Source of the DNA: Gonocerus acuteangulatus
Taxonomy: Eukaryota; Arthropoda; Insecta; Hemiptera; Coreidae
Reading direction: 5' to 3'
NCBI GenBank assembly: GCA_946811695.1
Contig: OX328125.1
Coordinates: forward strand, 52,056,994 to 52,120,993
Length of the DNA stretch: 64,000 bases
Shown here piece by piece: positions 1 through 12,880 of the stretch. Position 1 is the first letter of the stretch. Every line of letters starts with the position of its first letter. The notes below the pieces were generated by a model. That model was not told where the DNA came from and ran no database searches. It worked only from the letters and a program-made list of their open reading frames with translations. Made by a program: the position numbers and the translations under genes.

Positions 1-533
1 GAGGTTCCGGCCCCTAATCTCATGAATATTTTAGTTCTTAGCTGATTTATATTTAATAGTAATGAAAAAACAAAACAAAAAAACAACTCTTTTAATGTAT
101 AAAATCTGGTATCATGCGAGTATATGTTTACTCCTCTGTTGTTCATCGTGATGTATTTTCCTTATAAGAAACGTTTTTATTGGAATAAGCATATGATGAT
201 TTCCCACTTCATCCACTTGCGGCATTCCATGAGTCGTGGTTAATCATGTTAGTACGAGAGAATACATTTTGCGGCTATTAATGGCTTGGCAACATCTTGG
301 AATTTTGAAATATTTCTCCAGTGAGATAATGCCCCACACACGTCACCCCAAAAGATTCTGGAGAATATCGAGAATACATTAGTGCATCTTAAGATATATA
401 TAAATATATGTATTTATGGAACGGCTTCTTTCTCCAGCGGTGTCGCTCCTCTCTCCATCGCAATATTTCGTCGGGTTCATCTCCGACTTCTTCAGGCTGC
501 TATGTGTCGTCCTCGGTGGTTATCAAGGGAATG

Positions 534-565
<32 letters not shown>

Positions 566-713
566 TTAAGGTTTTATGTAGAACTATACTCTAACACTAG
601 TAAAATGATATTCGAATCTGGATTACAAGTAATAACATAATTCTTGCTCTATTAAATAAAATTCGAACTTTATTGTTTCATTTCCTAAAACAATTCTTCA
701 TGAAAGAATAAAT
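1..713. other. No gene seen; AT-rich intergenic
   Basis: No ORF with recognisable content on either strand. There is a short (AT)n run near 538-566. I see nothing else that can be supported. Confidence 0.5.
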
Positions 714-1092
714 CCCCAAAAAAACATATATGTGAAATAGAGGCCAAGTTCCTCCCCCCACAAAGAAACACTCCCTTCCTCAAAAATATCCCCTCCTAAA
801 ACCCCCCAAAAACGCTTTACCATTCTACACTCCAAAAAAGTAGTATGAGTTGGTGTATTAATTCAACCAAAAATATTTGCCAATACAAGAGACGATACAA
901 AAAAGAAATGTCCAAGTTCATTACTTGGAAGACCTCATAGTTACTTACTAAGAAAAGTAAAGACACTTCAACTGACCTTTAAAAACAACAATAAAAATAC
1001 TTATATCCAGTTACTAAAATATCACTTTCCTCAACCAGGTATATTCTTAAACTTGGCAATGCTTTTTTTGTGCCGAAATTATCTTTAGAGAA
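714..1092 (+). repeat. Single arm of a foldback repeat (family also at 61102-63318)
   Basis: This stretch matches, with scattered substitutions, the outer arm of the large foldback at 61102-63318: the segment from 'gtgaaatagaggccaag' through 'agacacttcaactg' to 'cttggcaatg'. It also carries the central loop, here in the opposite orientation to the loop at 62973-63006. Only one arm is present. The copy lacks the 1570-bp insertion found in the 61-63 kb copy and so shows the uninterrupted sequence at that point ('cttactaagaa'). Confidence 0.75.
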
Positions 1093-1099
1093 AAACTAA

Positions 1100-1516
1100 A
1101 GGTTGGGTTTGGTTTTGTTCAAGAAATATTGGCTACACTGAACCATTCAGATTGTGACGGCCATTTTAAATCGACAGCCATTTTGAATAATGTCTCAAAT
1201 TTATTTGTTGATGTTCCTGATAATTAGAATAACTCGAACTCATTGATGACTTTTCATCATTATAACTAAGGAGCGCTAGCTATTCTTTGAAAAGAGCTAT
1301 CTACTCGCAGGCTCTGCTGCTGGCCTCTGTCGGCTGTTAGATGAAGTGCTGTTGTGCTGGCATCTGCCGGTATCATTATGAACTAAAACAAACTCACATC
1401 GCTTGACCGATTTTCGTAACTGGGTATAGACAACTAGGTATCAAGTAGATCTTGATACGGGGGGGAGTCATAGACAGAAAGTAGGTGTAGCATGGCACAC
1501 TGGGTAACAGCTAGTC
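1100..1516 (+). mobile_element. Helitron-like element, 5'-truncated copy
   Basis: It shares sequence with the Helitron-like copies at 6700-7215, 19570-20151 and 57416-58207, including 'ggctacactgaac', 'ggcctctgtcggctgttagatg' and the 3' end 'gtgtagcatggcacactgggtaacagctag' followed by T. The CTAG-T terminus without target duplication fits Helitron 3' ends. The 5' part with the 'aaatcacgtgtctgtctg' motif is missing. No coding capacity. Confidence 0.6.
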
Positions 1517-2652
1517 CATTATAAAAAATTCATCCGTACCTACATCATTAAAAATAATGTAAACAGAGCTCCATATCCATAACATGTCCTTAGTCACACA
1601 CAATATATTTATGTTTTGATACAATATAACACGGCATATATTTGGCTTAAGTATGCAACTTCCATTTTATGAAATTTAATACATTGGTTCTGTAGATGTG
1701 TGGTTGTCATGATTAATTTTTTTAATTTAAATTTTTAAACAAGTTTAATTCGATTTTACACAATGAGTAACATTTGACTCTAAATATAGACAATGTTAAA
1801 AAGAATTCATACATAAGGTATTGAGTAAAGAGTCTAGAAAAAGTTTATATAAGGCAGGTATGAAATTCAAAAGAAGCAGAAATATCGCTTGTTTCTTGTT
1901 ATGAAAAGCTGTTGCTTCAGTTTACAGATTACCAAATTAGCAATATGTTTAAGATTTTTTTGCAAAATTATAAACAAAACCTAAGCTGTTTAAGCTGTAC
2001 GTTTAATTGATTGGCTTCCTCGGGCAAAATGAATGAAATAAATCCTTAACGAACAAAAAAAAAAAAAAAAAAAAAAGAAAAAAAAATATGCAGGAATGTA
2101 TAAGAAAACAAGGATAGAGCGAGCAACTCCTTCATTAACAATAGACATGCATGTTTGGTGTTCGTGGTTGCCGGTCAGGCTATACTGCATTTGTGATCGC
2201 AATATGATTCCATCGCCTCGGATCGTTTCAAACGAACATATTTTTCAGAAAACATCACTATTGAACAAGACTTAAAAAAATATCGCAACTTACAGAAATT
2301 CTGACTAGACATTATGGATTCTACTAATGAGCACAATTACTTGCCCGTATGGTTCATACATTTTTTTTTCATGAAAGGCACGATTCAGTTTTTCTTGCGT
2401 TATTAATGCCAAAGTTGAACTTTTAGCTTTTGAAAGCGACTTGAATAACGAGACTAGTTATGCCTTACGTAGAACTGGTTTTTCTATCGGATAAAGCAAT
2501 TTGTTGGATTGCAAGACGAAGGGCGGTAACCTCACTGTTTCCTCCTCTCTATTTTGTACTTAATAACAAGTTTGTAAAGCCTCGAGCTAATCCATGGTTA
2601 CAAAACTGGTTCACACTCATACTCTGATTTTTTTTTTGTATGGCCTTTGTGA

Positions 2653-2695
2653 AGCGAATAATCTTTGATAATTGTAATCATCAAAGGTTATTCGC
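2653..2695. repeat. Small perfect hairpin
   Basis: 'agcgaataa' and 'ctttgat' on the left are mirrored by 'atcaaagg' and 'ttattcgct' on the right around a loop of about seven bases. This gives a stem of about 17 bp. Function unknown. Confidence 0.55.
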
Positions 2696-3294
2696 TAACG
2701 TATAAATAAATTCCCATTAATAAACTGTATAATATAACATAAGTCTATTAATGCCAATAATTATTATTAAATAATTCCAGTCAAGAGCATTCCTCTTCAA
2801 TGAGCAACATATCATTCTACTTGGGAGGTGATAAAAGTGATTTTAGTTATTGTCGGACTAATTAAATTTTGCGGATAAGTTCTGCCTCAAAGAAGTCAAA
2901 AAGTCTTGCTATTTGTTTGGGGTTATCGGCTTATATTCCATCGCTAGAAAAAAAAAAGGTTGGAGTTCTTAGTTGATGAGTTTTTCACATTCTATGGTGT
3001 ACTAAGAGGTACTATGAGCTCAAATTAAATAAAGAAATTCACATTAGTTCCCTTTATTAACAAATCGTTGTATATTTTCTAAGATTGTCTGTTGTGAGAT
3101 TCAAGTATTTAAAAACCAACTAGCAGGAACTGAACGTGTTCCCAAATAATGCTTATTCCTTGTTTGATATGGAAAGTTCAAAATATAAATTCTTAATACT
3201 GCTCATACAATGGAGGGGGGGGGGAATTCACTCCAAAGTTTGCTCTAAATGAGAACAAGGAGGCCCTACTGAAATTCATACTTAAACCTTTTTT

Positions 3295-3595
3295 ATCTTT
3301 CACAATTAAAATTTTATACCTAACTACCTAGCCATAGACTAAGTGGTTCTGTGTTACTATTCTTTGTGCTAATCCCCAATGAAGCGGAACACATCTAAAA
3401 ATAATAATAATAATAATAATAAAAAAATCAAAACTCACCCTTCACACAATGTCATCCAGAGTTACAATTTTGTACCTAACTACTTTAGTCATGCTCATTT
3501 CCTAGAATAAGTTGTTCTGAGATACTGTTCTTTGTGCTAATCCAGAATGAAGCGAAATATACCAAATAATAATAATAATAGTAAAATCAAAACTG
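3295..3595. repeat. Imperfect tandem duplication (~165-bp unit, two copies)
   Basis: Two adjacent copies share 'tacctaactac', 'ttctttgtgctaatcc', 'aatgaagcg' and an (AAT)n tract. The second copy starts about 165 bases after the first. The copies differ by many substitutions, so the duplication is not recent. Confidence 0.6.
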
Positions 3596-3965
3596 ATAAT
3601 CTCTGTTGAAGAAAAACTATTTTAATAGCTCTTCCTCTTCTAGTCGTAATCACAATGTAAATAACTCAGATTGGATGAAAGCCAAACGCGTGAAAATATT
3701 TTTAACTCAATCCGGCATTCTGGATTATCCAAAACGAAAACTTTTATTTATCCCACTTTCCTTGAAAGCGGCTAAGGATATAAGTCGGTTTCATTTAATT
3801 TCCCACCGTCAAAATATATATATAAAAGACTATTAGGACAAAACTGTGTGAGCTACACCGACAAAAATAGTGTTCAGGAAGACGAATTCTTCTGGTTAAC
3901 GAACCAGTGCTTTCGTTTCAGGGAACCCATATTTTTTTTTTTACCAAATATATAAATAGGCTAGA

Positions 3966-3967
<2 letters not shown>

Positions 3968-4022
<55 letters not shown>
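3968..4022. repeat. (AT)n microsatellite
   Basis: Uninterrupted TA dinucleotide run of about 55 bases. Confidence 0.95.
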
Positions 4023-4023
<1 letters not shown>

Positions 4024-6268
4024 CAAAAAAATTAGCGATAGTTTTTTTTTCTTGTTTCAACGAAACGTTGAAATTTCTTGTCAGAAGATTTCTTTCCCTA
4101 TAAAGAGGACGAAAAAAAGGCTTAAATATGCTAGAGAGCCAGTTTTCATTTCTTTATTGTTTATTGAACACTTAACATAAATTAACATAGTAATTTCTTA
4201 TTCTTGCCATGTTTACAACTTCTATCTTCTATCGATTTAAATATACCATAAAATTACTCCTTCTTGCACAGTCTTTAAAAGGATATCCCTACGCTGTTAT
4301 ATTTTATAAGGAAAGTAGAAACATGTAAGGAGGAAAAAATAAAGGCACGAAAATAACATCAAGGAAAAAAATGTGACCTCCACGGGTAGATGACATCGGT
4401 GAGTAAGATCTGGACAAGCTATTTTCTTGTCATGCTGATATCTGGGAATAAAACCTACCTCTGAATAGAAGCATTGTAACCCGGCGACTTGCCTTGAATA
4501 AGCTATCAGACAAGATTTTATTAGATATTCCTTCAGCGTATTTCCTCTTACCTTCAAAAGTAAATAGTAAATCTGCGTTGTTTCTCGGAGATTTTTTTAA
4601 GAAGTGTAGACAGATGTAGATATGTACCTGAAAATGAGAGTACATGATTACAAGATTATTAGATACTCTGTTTTATTAAATTCCCCATAATTTCAGTTAC
4701 TTTAATTCGCTTCTTATTCTAATACTTTTATTGTTATATTAAATTCACTGAGAAGGCGAAAAACCTCAAGAATGTATGTCGTTTTTTAGAAAGTTTAATA
4801 AACTGAAAACAAGAAAAACAGAAATTACATATACATAAATATTCCATTAAAAAAAATGGTAGTTTGTTAATGCTACATCCTACAATCAATAGAGATATTA
4901 CAACATTCAACGAGTTGTTATTATTTATATTACTAAATTACTATATTATCCATTCTCGGGCCAAATCATTATCTAGAAATTTTATTTTCGCACAATCCGG
5001 GGGTTGAAAGGTTATTTTAGACGAATTCATATAGTATTCTGTGATATCATATTTATTTAGAAGATTATAACAGATTTACAAAACAAGTTATTAGTTGGGT
5101 AGTTTTTTTATTTAATTTTGCTCGCGTAAGTAAAAATAAAAATAGTAAAAGGCAGAATAAAAAATATAAAACTATAATTTCAAATTTATATATATATATA
5201 TATATATATGTTGTGATAACATTTTCCTTCGCTGGGAATCATATTTTTGTCTTCTAAATATTGTCTTGTTTATTAAGAAGATATTGGTTTTAATGTTTGT
5301 TCTTTCGTAACGAATCATAGTATTGATCATTCCCTTAAGAGATCTCCCTAATAATCGAACTTGATTTCTGGGCTATTGGAAAGTGAGGGGGGGGGGATTT
5401 CTATGAAACTCCCTGTCCAGGAAGAATTATTGATGAACTCCTAGCTGCCGTGGTTTTTATTTCGAGTATGGGCGAAACGCTGACAATGCAGGGTGCTCAT
5501 AAATAAATTAAAAAAACAAAAACAAAATTATTTCGAGTAGATTATGCCCCAAAAGAAATTATGCCCCAATATACACATATGGTAATCTAGTAGTGGGAGG
5601 AGCATTGATTTTGTAAAACTAGTACGTTTCTTACAGGGGACAATAACAGGATTCGATTAGTGTGAGTGAGGAATGGAAACCCCCTTGAACTTGAAGAAAG
5701 GTTGAAAGTGATGAAGAGATTGGTGTCACTTTCTTTGCGTGCGTGACAGGGCAACCGTGTCATCTTGCTCGAACTAACTGTGCCTCGGCTAAGTAATGTC
5801 CATATTTCCAGTTAGCCACTACTCATTCCACAACATATTATTATAACAAAATTACTAATAAACCGTGAAAATGAAATCTTCATATAACACTTCATATACA
5901 CTTTCGAATGTGTAAATATCAAATAGAAATGTTTATTCAGCAAAAAAGTATGCAAATTTGAAGCGATTCAGATACTCATGGTAATACGAAAATTTGCATT
6001 TCTCTATTTCAAAGTAGACTATTCATAATTTACAATGTTTGGGTTTCATATATAAGAATAGAAGGCCTGGGGGGAGCACAGTGGGGCCAAACGACATTTC
6101 GTGTTTCAAAAAAGGCTGCAGCCTCTAAATCTTAACCAATTTCAATGATTTAAAAAAAAAATTAAAGCTAATAAAATTTACAAAAACTTTGTCTAGCCAA
6201 ATTTTCCCTTGTTTATTGGTTAGTTTATGAAGGAAATTAGTAAATTACTAATAAAAGTGTTGTTTTAG

Positions 6269-6703
6269 GTTGGATTAGTTACCCTTGCCATCCTGGTAGC
6301 AGTGGACGCAGGCTACATAGGAGGCTATGGTGGAAGTAGCTATGGTTACGGCGGTGGCTGGAAAGGAGGTTACAGCGGTGGTTATGGTGGCGGCTGGAAC
6401 AAAGGCTGGAGGGGAGGCAGTGGAGGTTACAGCAGTGGCTGGAACCCATGGAAGAGCGGCGGATATGGTAAGGACAGGATATTGTAAGATAATCAAGAAG
6501 AAGTCCAATCTCTATGCTTTATTATGCCATTATTATACAATGGCGTTACTGTATTCAGCGGTTGGCGTTGAGCACTAATAGTTCTACACATACACGATGA
6601 GAAATATTTGAGGCCATAACGTTCACCTACAGAGGGGAAAATCAGGCGACTAGAGCATAGTACCGTCCACTCTATCTTCCTAATGTGTTTTATAATATCT
6701 ATC

Positions 6704-6785
<82 letters not shown>

Positions 6786-8734
6786 AATCACGTGTCTGTC
6801 TGTTTTTCTGTTTATTTATTTGTTCCTTATACAAATCTACAGCGTTTGACCGATATTGACCAAACTTGGCACACGGGTAGGTCTTGATACGAGAAATCTC
6901 CTAGGCTAGGTCAAAATAGTCAAATTTCAAAATTCGGTCAAAAGGTCAAAAGTTTTGTTCAAGAAAAATTGGCTACACTGAACTATTCAGATTGTGACAG
7001 CCATTTTGAATCGACTACTACTGGCCTCTGTCGGCTGTTAGATGAAGTACTGTTGTGCTGGCCTCTGCCGGGTACCATTATGAACTAAAACAAATTCACA
7101 TCGTTTGACCGATTTTCGTAACTGGGAGTAGACAACTAGGTATCAAGTAGATCTTGATACGGGGAGAGTCATAGATAGAAAGTAGGTGTAGCATGGCACA
7201 CTGGGTAACAGCTAGTAAAGAATAAAATACTTCAACTGCCCCCTCTGGATCTTCGAAGGCTGTTATGAGAATGATTTTTATGATTATTTACACCCCTACT
7301 CCTAGTAGAATGATCTTGCGCATTTTCAAAACACGTTTTACTCATTACTTGTGCACGATATATACAGAGTTCCGTTCCATGAAAGGAAAAATTACGGCAG
7401 GCATGGGCAAATTAATAATATGATTCCGAAGTAAACCCCCCTTTCTAATGAAATAATTTAGCTCATAATCATAATACTACCTAACCCTAGCAAAAGGTAT
7501 CATTGATGACTGGGCGAGGTTACAACATCTAGGCGTCTGGCAAAGAGTTCAAACGCAAAGACAGTCAAAGCGTGTCCTAAACCAAATTGACAGGAAACGT
7601 ACAAAGATGTTTCTGTCCCTACATAGGAAAGCTTAAGGAGACTGTGGCTCTCTACACAGGTCATGCTAAGATGAATAAACATCTATACAATATGGGCCTG
7701 GCTACAACCTCTCTATGTAGGTTATGTGGGATAGAGGAGGAAACACCCGTACACATAATCTGTGATTGCACGGTACTCTCACGCTGGCGCTTTATGTACC
7801 TAGGATCTGCAAAAATAACTGACCCAGGAAGAGATTCTGAGCTCACACCTGAGAAGATCAGAGGGTTTGTCAGAGACGCAGGGCTGCTATAAGTGACCCA
7901 GCAGGTTGTCAGGGGCACAATAGATCTTTGAGGTCGAGTTGCTTTCCCCCCTAGGGGCCCTGATTATATCTATCTATCTATCAATACTATCTCTCTTAGT
8001 GAACAGATTGATATTAAATGTATGCATTGTGTGTGTCTGTATTTATTGAGTGATTCCTTTTAAGTGAATAGGTTAAGGTTTAACGGTCTTTATGGTAAAT
8101 GTTTAAATGGAACAATCAATGTAAATAATTTGCATAATAATTATTATTATCATTCCCCCCATACACATAAAAGAATATACAACCGTGTGAGAAACTGAAG
8201 TCAACTTTTACACATGGCAAGGAACATGACCATTATTTATATTTGTTTTAACGTATTTTATTTATTCTGTTCGAGATGTTAAATAGTTGCGAGCAACTGA
8301 AATAAATAAATTGTATTGTAAGTAGTTATAAGCTGCCACACCAAGCTTTCCATTAATAAAAACAGATTGAGAATGGTGTCAATGATTCTGGCAGTTGAAG
8401 CATCAAAACCTTTTTCAATAGCTGAGTCCAGCCAGTGAGTGCAGCTACTGTTTTATGCTTTGGGATAGTTTGGAAGAATATGCATATCTACTAATTCCAG
8501 AACGTGTACTAAATAATCTTGTAACTTGTTGATGCAGGTGGATACAGCAGCGGTGGCTGGAGCAAGCCCTGGTATGGAGGTGGTTACTCTTCCGGTTACT
8601 CCTCTGGATGGAAGCCATCCTACAGCAGCGGCTACAGTAACTATGGCAGCGGTGGTTATGGAGGTGGTTACGGCGGTGGTTATGGAGGTGGTTATGGACA
8701 TGGAGGAGGTTGGAGCAGTGGAGGATGGTGGTAA
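6269..8734 (+). CDS. Secreted glycine/tyrosine-rich protein (cuticle-type), two visible exons, first exon missing
   Basis: Exons 6269-6467 and 8538-8734 join in phase 1 (donor gtaagg, acceptor gatgcag) to give 131 codons ending in TAA at 8732-8734. The visible protein starts in a hydrophobic stretch (VGLVTLAILVAVDAGY), the core of a signal peptide with a likely cut before the Gly-rich part. The mature part is almost wholly GGY/GGW/SGGY repeats with several Trp, ending GHGGGWSSGGWW. Composition resembles arthropod cuticle or glycine-rich structural proteins, which are secreted to the extracellular matrix. In such genes a short first exon often encodes only the initiator Met and a few residues; that exon was not found upstream, so the start is unknown. 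Polyadenylation signals lie near 8777 (aaataaa) and 8820. The 2070-bp intron holds a Helitron and a LINE fragment. Family identity rests on composition only. Confidence 0.8.
6700..7215 (+). mobile_element. Helitron-like non-autonomous element in the glycine-rich gene's intron
   Basis: It begins in a (TA)n tract (6712-6779), then 'aaatcacgtgtctgtctg', 'gaccgatattgaccaaacttgg', and ends 'gtagcatggcacactgggtaacagctag' followed by T. This matches the copy at 57416-58207, whose boundaries are fixed by an empty-site comparison. No ORF for Rep/helicase, so it is non-autonomous. The 5' TC end is blurred by microsatellite expansion. Confidence 0.65.
7495..7990 (+). pseudogene. LINE (non-LTR retrotransposon) C-terminal fragment with CCHC-like knuckle
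   Basis: The + strand encodes the tail found after the RT/RNase H region of Jockey/LOA/R1-like LINEs: 'LYTGHAKMNKHLYNMGL', then a C-x2-C-x8-H-x4-C knuckle (7722-7764). The upstream part continues in another frame (frameshift near 7630), so it is dead. It ends with a short (CTAT)n tail near 7965-7982, typical of LINE 3' ends. It sits in the intron of the glycine-rich gene, in the sense orientation. Confidence 0.7.
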
Positions 8735-8989
8735 ACCATCGATACGGACTACGCCCAAAGTTACCCAAAGTCAAAAAATAAACAAGCCATTTAATTAATT
8801 TTGTAAATCAACATTTTTTTATAATAAAATAACCTGTACTTTGAATAAACACGACACATATCAATCATTGTATTCTTCATTTAATCCCGAGATTTTATTT
8901 TTTATTCTTCCTCTGTGGAGTAGACGTTTGGAAAACTTCTGAAAAACTGAACAGAAGCGAGGATGTGGTTTTGGCAAGAATGCGAACTG

Positions 8990-9490
8990 GCATCTACTAT
9001 ATATTTGTCAAATACCACTCACTCACTGACTCACTGACCTATCATCCCCCAGCCCAAACCACTCGACAGAAAATTTTGAAATTTTGCATAGACACTCCCT
9101 ATATAACATAGGCACTCACTAAGAAAGGATTTTTTGATATTCGAATTTTTAAGTATTTTGAGAGGGGTTTAACGTTTTAAGCCTGGGCAGCATGCGTTGC
9201 TAGGACGATAAAGAACAGCTGTTACCGTACATTATCTATTTCATAGTATTATTTTTAATTGAGGTTAATTTCTACTATGATGGCAGTCCTTGAATTACTA
9301 GAAATAAAATGTGATTTTGTCCCTCATAGAGTTTACGCCCAGGTGATGGCCCATCCGAGGTAATAATATCCCGAACCACTTGACACAAAAATTTGAAATT
9401 TTGCACGGACAATACGTTTAGAGTGTAAACACTCGCTAAGAAAGGATTTTTTGATATTCAAATGTTTAAGTACTTTTAGGGGGGTTTGAA
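8990..9490. repeat. Dispersed repeat with internal duplication
   Basis: 'actcactcactgactcactgacctatcatc' is followed by two diverged copies of a ~120-base segment ('gaaattttgca' through 'aagaaaggattttttgatattc' to 'aggggttt') at about 9055-9175 and 9365-9490. No ORF. It is likely a transposon fragment; class not determined. Confidence 0.45.
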
Positions 9491-11699
9491 TTAATAAGAA
9501 GTTCCTCATCGGCTCAAAAATGGTTCGATTTTGATAACATTTGGTACAACAATCTTTCTTCTCATTTAAAAGGTCAAGTTCATTAACGAGTTGAATCTGT
9601 TTACTGGAACATGGTTTTTGGTGCGAAATTTGTACGAAAGATTCCTTAACGTAGGAAAACTATTGAAACCATTTTTTAAGCGAGTTCTGTAGCCATTTAC
9701 CAGAAAAACTGATAGAAATACTTTTCAAAACTAATTTTCTGTTTGGGTATTCAGAAAGGAAGTAGGGTAAATGACCCGATCGTTGACACTACTCCTTAAG
9801 TTGACAATTCAAATTTAAATTTGAAAAATAACAATTAGATTCAAGAGAATTCAATAAGTTTGCATCCAAATGAAAGAACAGGTGTTGAAGAATAATGTTG
9901 ACTGACCCGATCAACTATGCAACTCCGTTAATAACATCTGCCGCCATTTTAGTATGAAAAATCCACGAGTCATGTAAAAAAAAATAGCTGAGTATCTTTA
10001 CTTTTATAACTTTATTTAAAAAAAAAAAAAAAAAAATGTGGTAGTTTCGCACTATTTTGTACAAATAAAATTTAAGAAATTGTGAAACACATTGAAAGAT
10101 TTTGTGTTTCCCTATATTTCCACGTAAATGTTTATCTTTTTTAATAAAAAAAAAAAAAAAAAAATGAAATAAAGGATATGTGTGGGCTACCACCTGTCAA
10201 GAGTTTATAAATGTCTTGTGGAATGTGGATGTTTTTTGTTTTCTGCAGTCTGTTAGTAAGTGTTTTGCACTTAATGCCATATGACATTCATATTGTGGTA
10301 TGTCTTATTTTATTATTAAGTGGGAGTGAGTTAATAGTGTATGTACAATTCGAAGTCTTGTAAGGACTACTCTTCTCCGGCCGCTTCTGTAGCTGGAGTT
10401 ACCTTGTTTTATGGCTGACTTTAACTCCCGAAGCTTGTTGTCGTTCAAAGACGAACCTGTTTCGTTTCGGGCTCTGTAATCAGTGAAATGTCTTCAGTAC
10501 ATTGTCTAGTGGCTAAATTTACTAGAATGTCTACGTTTGATTTCAGTAAGTTAAAATGTCCAGTTAGCCACCACATAATGATGCCAATGATGTGATTTTG
10601 AAGTTGATTTATTTTTTCAAATATGTCTGTGACAATTGGGTATACTCACTAGCTTCGGCGGTACATATACTAAAATTTAAATTGAAAACGAGAGCACTAC
10701 ATGCCTAAGCACGATTCCCACCAGAAGAGGTGGCTTCTTGTATGAAAAAAAAAAAAAAAAAGAAAAGAAAAAGAAAAGGCATCAACCCTACAGAAAAGCA
10801 CAATAATCCACCCACCCTTAAGTATAAGACGAAACTAAAATTTAATTTAAGCATTAGCCGAATCCCAACTATTCCATGTTTGCTTATCACCTCGACGGCT
10901 GACTATTAAATCTTCAGGATAAAATTTAATTTCATGTGTTACTTGCGGCCACATATTTTGTTTTGTTGCTTTTGTAGTACCGAACTATTTAAATGGCCTT
11001 CAAAACTAATGAGAAAGAAATTAGCTCGCAAACAGCTTCATCAGCTAAAGTGGGAGTAAGTGTTTATTAATTGTTGCTTTAATAGTAGAGCAATTCCTTA
11101 AAACAAATATAAAAGGGCAAAATCTTTTTCTGTAGTCACTTGCAAAAATGTCTGTGTGAATATCTGTTTATGGCTATTTTTGAGAAACCCATTATTTTAG
11201 AACAGGTATGGGCCTTTCAGGTGTTGTGGGCCAAACTTTAGTGTGCAAATACTTTCGCGAAACGCGTAGATGATTCAAAATAAAATAACATCGGATTTTA
11301 AAGTAGTGTTACATAAACTAATACGACAATGTTATTGTAATAAAATTAATAAAAATAACAAAATAAAATGAAAAAAATAGGAACATCATTATAATTAAAT
11401 CATGAAATTTGGAATTACTACAAACGAAAATTAAAAAAACGCGACACGAAATCAATGAGACACTCGGCTTGCTCGCTCACTTGATTCCGCAGGACCAAGC
11501 GACAAACCCAATCTCACTCAAGCTTCCTAATTTGGAGTGAGCATGAGTAAGTAGTGTAATATTATTTTATTTATTTTTTAACTTTTTCAAAATGTTTCGC
11601 GGGTCGGATCAAATCTTTCAGAGGGCCGATATTTATAAATAATATTGATTATTCATAGTTTAAGCAATGAAATTGAAAGGTTTTTGCTTTAAGCAATTC

Positions 11700-11915
11700 A
11701 ATCATGACACTAGGGCTGTCGTAACCTTTCCCACGGTGTGCATTTCGTGCCTAAGATAGTGGGTTCGATTCCCAAGAGGGGGTGATGGCTTTTCTTTCGA
11801 AAAAATGGCATCAGCTCTATCCTGACTAGAAAATGGTAGTAACCTGTAGAAAACCCATCCCAAAAATCTGTGTCATGTATAAGTGGACATCAAAATTTAA
11901 ATAATAATATTCATA
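11700..11915 (+). repeat. tRNA-derived SINE-like copy
   Basis: It contains an RNA polymerase III B-box-like 'gggttcgattcccaag' (11760-11775). A tail follows ('tcctgactagaaaatgg', 'tgtgtcatgtataagtggacatcaaaat') that recurs at 16890-17000 and 40515-40860. It ends in a short AAT-rich tail. The A box is weak. Confidence 0.55.
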
Positions 11916-12654
11916 GTTTATAAAACACAACTTGCCATCTACAAAAGATCACTTCCGTCATGAGCAAGGAAACTTTAAATCAAAGATTCATTAACTCTCT
12001 CTTTAATAACTCCAATTTTCGATTCATACTTTCTCTATGAGCAGTACCTATTCAATGCAAATAGGTGTTTTAACTCATGCTAAACAATGTCTCAATGTCT
12101 CTTTCATTCATAATCGACAATAATTTTGAACTACTAGAACCCAAATGTGTATCTTTATTTTAGCACTTTACGAAGGGCCCATTGAGGTTGTACTCATGAA
12201 AAATACTTCGAACAGAAACTGCGTCATCTTATTGCGTTTTCGTTCTTGTCACAAGTATCATTTGAAAAACTTGTAATAGGAACAGTTAATGCTTAGTTTA
12301 AATCTTTAGTGAAAAAATAAATAAAATCTCAAAGTGAAGCCAAAACTTAGGCTCCACAACAGGAAACTGACAGTATCTCAAGCGCACATTACTTTCTTTA
12401 ACAACTGATTTCAGCGAATGAAATCGCTCAAAAATCGCATAAGAAACGTATTTGTAGGAAATTTAATAAGCTTTCGAATAGATGCTTTACATTTACGACG
12501 ACTTAATCGGTTTCGGGACTCAATAAATCTGCATATCTAGTTTTCTATTTTTCGTTCATAGAAAGGTATATCCGTTTTCCTCGACAGCAATCTTAGATAT
12601 GGCAGGCTGGAAAATGGTTCCATAAGATTCCCCACATAAAATCATCGATGTATA

Positions 12655-12880
12655 TAAGGGGAGGGCTGAGTGGGCTGCGCTCCCTCCCAAATTTTGGTTT
12701 CATCGGTAAAAATGACATAAAAACATTCAAAATAAATTAAATAAGTTCACAGTTCAGAAAAATAATGTTTTTTGGGTGTAATAGCGTTTCAGTAGTACAT
12801 ATACTATTCCAAGTTCTAGAATGTTAGTATTTCTTACCCCCTAAATGGTACCAGGCCCCCCCGACATTATTTTCTATATG
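12655..12880 (-). repeat. Copy of the 33239-33505 MITE family
   Basis: Reverse-strand relative of the MITE at 33239-33505. Shared blocks read on the + strand as 'catcggtaaaaatgacataaaa', 'taaattaaataag', 'gggtgtaatagcgttt' and 'attttctatatgcg'. The terminal inverted repeats are degraded. Confidence 0.55.

Larger units (their letters stand above)
1517..6268. other. Intergenic stretch without recognisable genes
   Basis: Apart from the small hairpin, tandem duplication and (AT)n runs listed separately, I see no gene. The ORFs here are short, low-complexity (poly-T, AT) or lack plausible splice context. The first exon of the glycine-rich gene that starts at 6269 may lie here but I could not identify it. 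Confidence 0.4.

Noticed and set aside
6275..6578. Alternative-frame Ala/Val/Thr-rich ORFs over the glycine-rich exon
   Set aside because: Shadows of GGY codons. Only the frame with signal peptide, splice donor and exon 3 continuity makes sense.
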